DNA of 64,000 bases from Bacillota bacterium (GTDB lineage: Bacteria > Bacillota > Clostridia > Acetivibrionales > DSM-1351): contig JAEXFI010000045.1 in the NCBI GenBank assembly GCA_023400235.1, positions 186,001 through 250,000 of the forward strand, read 5' to 3'. The notes below the pieces were generated by a model. It ran no database searches, was not told where the DNA came from, and saw only the letters and a list, made by a program, of their open reading frames with translations. Made by a program: the position numbers and the translations under genes. Below are positions 61,422-64,000 of this stretch, in pieces. Within the stretch, counting starts at the first letter, position 1; each line of letters begins with the position of its first letter.

Positions 61422-62069
61422 TCATTTCAATTTGATTGAGCTCACTTTTAGAACATCTCCCTCCAGGTAACCTTTAACGGTTATTTCAGGAACTTTCTTG
61501 GAGGTTGAAGCAGGGATAATCTTTTCCTTTGCCAATTTATGTCCAAATGCATCAAATTTATAGTATTTGTAGCTTCCGTCCTTCTGCTTAACGGACAAAC
61601 CATAACCGCTGCCTTCGCAATGCGGACATTTCAGGCAGGAGGCACCCATTTCAGAAGGATTTTCAAGATTGGGACTGCAATCCGAGTCACCCAGCCAACC
61701 GGTGAAGGTCTGTTCTTTTGGTTCAGGCCTGGTTATTGATATTACCTGAACAGTATTGTTTTTTATGAGGCCGTTTACACTGACGGTTTCACCGAGCTTT
61801 ACCTTTCCGCTTGAAATGAGGCTCTTAGCTGCCTTCTGACCGACTGTATCAAAAGCCAGATACTTTTTTGCTCCAGACTTATTGATTATTTCCAATCCGT
61901 ACTTATTATTTTTTATTTTTAAAATGCCTTTGTATATATAGCCTGCAACCTTTTTATCCGATGTGGTCTGTGTGGTGCGTTCTGTGCTGCCTGCTTCTGC
62001 CAGAATCACGTTTGTAAATGCCAGAGAGAGCAGCAGGACAAGAATGACAATAGCTTTTATTATTTTCAT
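61422..62069 (-). CDS. Secreted two-domain protein with Cys cluster
   Basis: This 215-residue protein has a signal peptide (1-26). Residues about 40-115 and 122-215 are similar halves (YGLEIINKSGAKKYLAFDTVGQKAAKSLI versus YGLSVKQKDGSYKYYKFDAFGHKLAKEKI). The second half carries an insertion with Cys in DSDCSPN and CLKCPHCEG, a likely metal or haem/disulfide site. I do not recognise the family. It is 37 bp downstream of the TauE/SafE-cupredoxin gene, so a role in metal handling is plausible. Confidence 0.7.
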   Translation of the reverse strand: MKIIKAIVILVLLLSLAFTNVILAEAGSTERTTQTTSDKKVAGYIYKGILKIKNNKYGLEIINKSGAKKYLAFDTVGQKAAKSLISSGKVKLGETVSVNGLIKNNTVQVISITRPEPKEQTFTGWLGDSDCSPNLENPSEMGASCLKCPHCEGSGYGLSVKQKDGSYKYYKFDAFGHKLAKEKIIPASTSKKVPEITVKGYLEGDVLKVSSIKLK

Positions 62070-62106
62070 AAAAAACCTCCTTTTTTAATAACACTTTTTT
62101 TAATAC

Positions 62107-63162
62107 TTAATCAACAACCCTTATTTTACTTTTTATCATGCCCATCCAGCAGGTGTATACCATATCCCCTGCTTTCTCAGGGAAAAATTCTATAACATTG
62201 TCGCCAGGAAGGATTTTCTTTATAATATTCAGGTCGGGAATAATTATTTCGTTATTGCAGTCATTAATTTCTTCCTCCTGGGCCCTCAGATTCCAGCGAA
62301 CTTTTATACCTTTTTTTACTACGATAACAGGGTATTCATCTGCCCTTATTTCTGAATCAACTAATTGAAGGTCTGCTGTAACACCGGTGACTGGTGCCTC
62401 CCCTTCATGTGCCGTACCAGTATAGGCATATTCAGCCCGTCCTCCAAAAGGCAGACCCAGGTCTATGCCCGCCAAAGCCAGGCCTCTGCCTGACATGTTA
62501 AAACCCAGAATAAGAATAACAACAGCGCTTAATACTGTTATGATTTTAGTGTGCTTTTTGAATAATACCGAGTTGACAGCTCCAAAAGTAAATAACAGCG
62601 GGACTGTTCCCAATGCAAAAATAAAGGACGAAATTGCACCGGATATTACACTTTTTGTTCCGAGAGCATAAAGCTGTATCATCTGAAGAGGGCCGCAAGG
62701 CATAAGACCGCTTAATAAGCCGATTATTAATCTGCTCTTGTACCTGCCGGTAAAAACTCTTTTGGCAATGCCGGAGGGCAAACTAACATTAAGTCTTCGC
62801 AATACAGGAAATACATTGAGCATTTTGACAGACAGCAATATCATAAAAATACCGCCCAGAAGAGGAATCATGCCTTTCCACCTGCCGTCCAGACTGAATA
62901 CCTGGCCTATTCCACCTGCCAGCCCGCCCACAATTGTGTAGGATAACACCCTCCCGGCGTTATAGACTGCGTTGTGAGGGATGGCCTTACCGCTTATGCT
63001 GCCGGACAAAACAAAGCCGCCGCACATCCCCATGCAGTGAAAGGATGTAAGCAGCCCAAACAGAAACATTAATCCCAAGCTTGCCCTGTCCCCCAGTGCA
63101 GGGAGATATTCCAGTGAAAACAACTTTGTCAGGAATCCTGTTATATGTGTCAAATGCTCCAA
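62107..63162 (-). CDS. TauE/SafE (UreH-like) membrane protein fused to a cupredoxin-like domain
   Basis: This 351-residue protein has six or so transmembrane helices (about 25-230) of the sulfite exporter/UreH-like clan, with the metal-binding motif FHCMGMCGG in the first helix and GLLSGLMPCGPLQMIQLYALG later. The C-terminal domain (about 255-351) looks like a cupredoxin, ending VYTCWMGMIKSKIRV with Cys/Met ligands. Similar proteins take part in copper handling. It follows the ABC ATPase at 30 bp. Confidence 0.82.
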   Translation of the reverse strand: MEHLTHITGFLTKLFSLEYLPALGDRASLGLMFLFGLLTSFHCMGMCGGFVLSGSISGKAIPHNAVYNAGRVLSYTIVGGLAGGIGQVFSLDGRWKGMIPLLGGIFMILLSVKMLNVFPVLRRLNVSLPSGIAKRVFTGRYKSRLIIGLLSGLMPCGPLQMIQLYALGTKSVISGAISSFIFALGTVPLLFTFGAVNSVLFKKHTKIITVLSAVVILILGFNMSGRGLALAGIDLGLPFGGRAEYAYTGTAHEGEAPVTGVTADLQLVDSEIRADEYPVIVVKKGIKVRWNLRAQEEEINDCNNEIIIPDLNIIKKILPGDNVIEFFPEKAGDMVYTCWMGMIKSKIRVVD

Positions 63163-63192
63163 TTTTGCTCCCTCCTGTCTTCGTGATAGTTT

Positions 63193-63990
63193 TTACAGGT
63201 AATAGTCAAGTGGTGACCTGCTGCTAACGAGATGCAACCTTTCAAGTATTTCTGACCGCAGGGCCATAAAATCTTCACTGTTTCTTAACCTGGGCCGTTT
63301 TAGTGCAACGTCTATAACACTCTCTATTTTGCCTGGTCTGGGTGTCATAATCACTATTTTGTCACTGAGATAAATCGCCTCATCTACGTCATGTGTAACA
63401 AGAATCATTGTAGTTCCCCTTGCTGCCCATAGCTCCAATATTTTGTCCTGTAAATCAAAGCGGGTAAAGGAATCCAGTGCTCCCAGAGGCTCATCCAGAA
63501 GCAAGACCCTGGGATTGTTAATTAAGGCTCGGGCCAGAGAGGCTCTCTGGGCCATGCCGCCCGAAAGCTGATGGGGATAGTTTTTTTCAAAGCCCTTTAA
63601 CCCTGCCAGTTCAATAAATTGTGCAATTTCAGACTTATTCTCCTTGTATATCTTTCTGGCCTTAAGACCGGCAGCTATATTATTCTCAACCGTCTCCCAG
63701 GGAAACAGGTTTGCGTGCTGAAAGACATATCCCCTCATATAATGGGTTCCCTCCACTGCCTCCCCATCTAAAAAAATCTGCCCCTGCTGCGCCTGATCAA
63801 GTCCTGCAATCAGCCTTAACAGGGTCGTCTTGCCACAGCCGGAAGGACCTATAAGCGACACAAATTCTCCAGTATTCACCTCCAGGTTTATATCCTGAAG
63901 TGCTTCTATTTCGTTGCCGTTGGCATCCAGATAAACCCTGTATATATTTTTTATTGCTATATTCCCGGAAACTGACAGTTTAGCATTCAT
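63193..63990 (-). CDS. ABC transporter ATPase of the nitrate/sulfonate/taurine type
   Basis: This complete 265-residue ATPase resembles SsuB/TauB: Walker A GPSGCGKTT, Q-loop VFQHANLFPW, signature LSGGMAQR, Walker B LLLDEPLGALD and switch His in LVTHDVDEA. The HANLFPW segment and the PGKIESVID end region are typical of this subfamily. The start is near the window edge; the permease and binding protein genes should lie just beyond it. Confidence 0.93.
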   Translation of the reverse strand: MNAKLSVSGNIAIKNIYRVYLDANGNEIEALQDINLEVNTGEFVSLIGPSGCGKTTLLRLIAGLDQAQQGQIFLDGEAVEGTHYMRGYVFQHANLFPWETVENNIAAGLKARKIYKENKSEIAQFIELAGLKGFEKNYPHQLSGGMAQRASLARALINNPRVLLLDEPLGALDSFTRFDLQDKILELWAARGTTMILVTHDVDEAIYLSDKIVIMTPRPGKIESVIDVALKRPRLRNSEDFMALRSEILERLHLVSSRSPLDYYL

Positions 63991-64000
63991 TGTTTCAACA

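Noticed and set aside
1..64000. CRISPR arrays, rRNA and tRNA genes
   Set aside because: No regularly spaced direct repeats, no tRNA cloverleaf signature with GGTTCRANNCC, and no rRNA core sequences were seen on either strand.

Overview
The window looks like a chromosome segment of an anaerobic, low-G+C, cellulosome-forming member of the Clostridia, closest in style to Ruminiclostridium (Clostridium cellulolyticum/papyrosolvens group). The main reasons are two secreted glycoside hydrolases ending in type I dockerins (a GH26 mannanase and a GH43-CBM6 enzyme), an SLH-anchored surface protein, a Firmicutes-type rbgA/rnhB/ylqG/ylqH/yraN neighbourhood and Gram-positive promoters and terminators. 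The genus is inferred from gene style, not from a database match. I found no rRNA, tRNA or CRISPR array.

Layout. 1-9.3 kb: the 3' part of an S-layer-like repeat protein, an AT-rich secreted protein with a cysteine-peptidase-like segment, and a secreted CBM9/CE1-type esterase. 9.3-15.0 kb: a debris zone (perfect hairpin, inverted-repeat element, 5' remnant of a group II intron) followed by a visibly more G+C-rich TetR/ABC-transporter module, probably acquired horizontally. 15-19 kb: a two-gene operon of secreted WG-repeat proteins, one with a transglutaminase core. 19.4-24.1 kb: a split cobalamin-dependent methionine synthase (metH plus a separate reactivation protein), a NifX-like protein and a DMT transporter. 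24.4-32.1 kb: the mannanase, a nitrogenase-like alpha/beta pair with no adjacent reductase, an acidic repeat protein and the GH43 enzyme. 32.5-37.9 kb: a diguanylate cyclase, an RCC1-like secreted protein, TerC behind a yybP-ykoY-type (Mn2+) riboswitch, DedA, and a LysM-CAP protein. 38.0-41.6 kb: a complete ferrous-iron operon (feoA, feoA, feoB, small Cys-rich protein) facing a DtxR-family regulator across an array of palindromes. 41.7-49.1 kb: DedA, a class A beta-lactamase-like protein, a GntR regulator, purB behind PurR-like boxes, an aspartate-type aminotransferase and an M19 dipeptidase. 49.2-59.5 kb: a housekeeping block (yraN, FlhB-like, FliK-like, flavin reductase-rubredoxin, rnhB, rbgA, lepB, rplS, dcd, rsgA plus a 49-residue small ORF), interrupted by a divergent solute-binding protein. 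59.6-64.0 kb: a short minus-strand transcription unit, a phage-type protein, a TIR + SLATT (DUF4231) pair that looks like a defence module, a secreted Cys-cluster protein, a TauE/SafE-cupredoxin protein and an ABC ATPase.

The items most worth following up are the TIR-SLATT pair; two near-identical about 65-nt leader elements, one before the second feoA and one before the aminotransferase gene, each able to pair with its own ribosome-binding site; the nitrogenase-like pair with its attenuator-like leader; and a tiny ORF carrying a prfB-like +1 frameshift signal.
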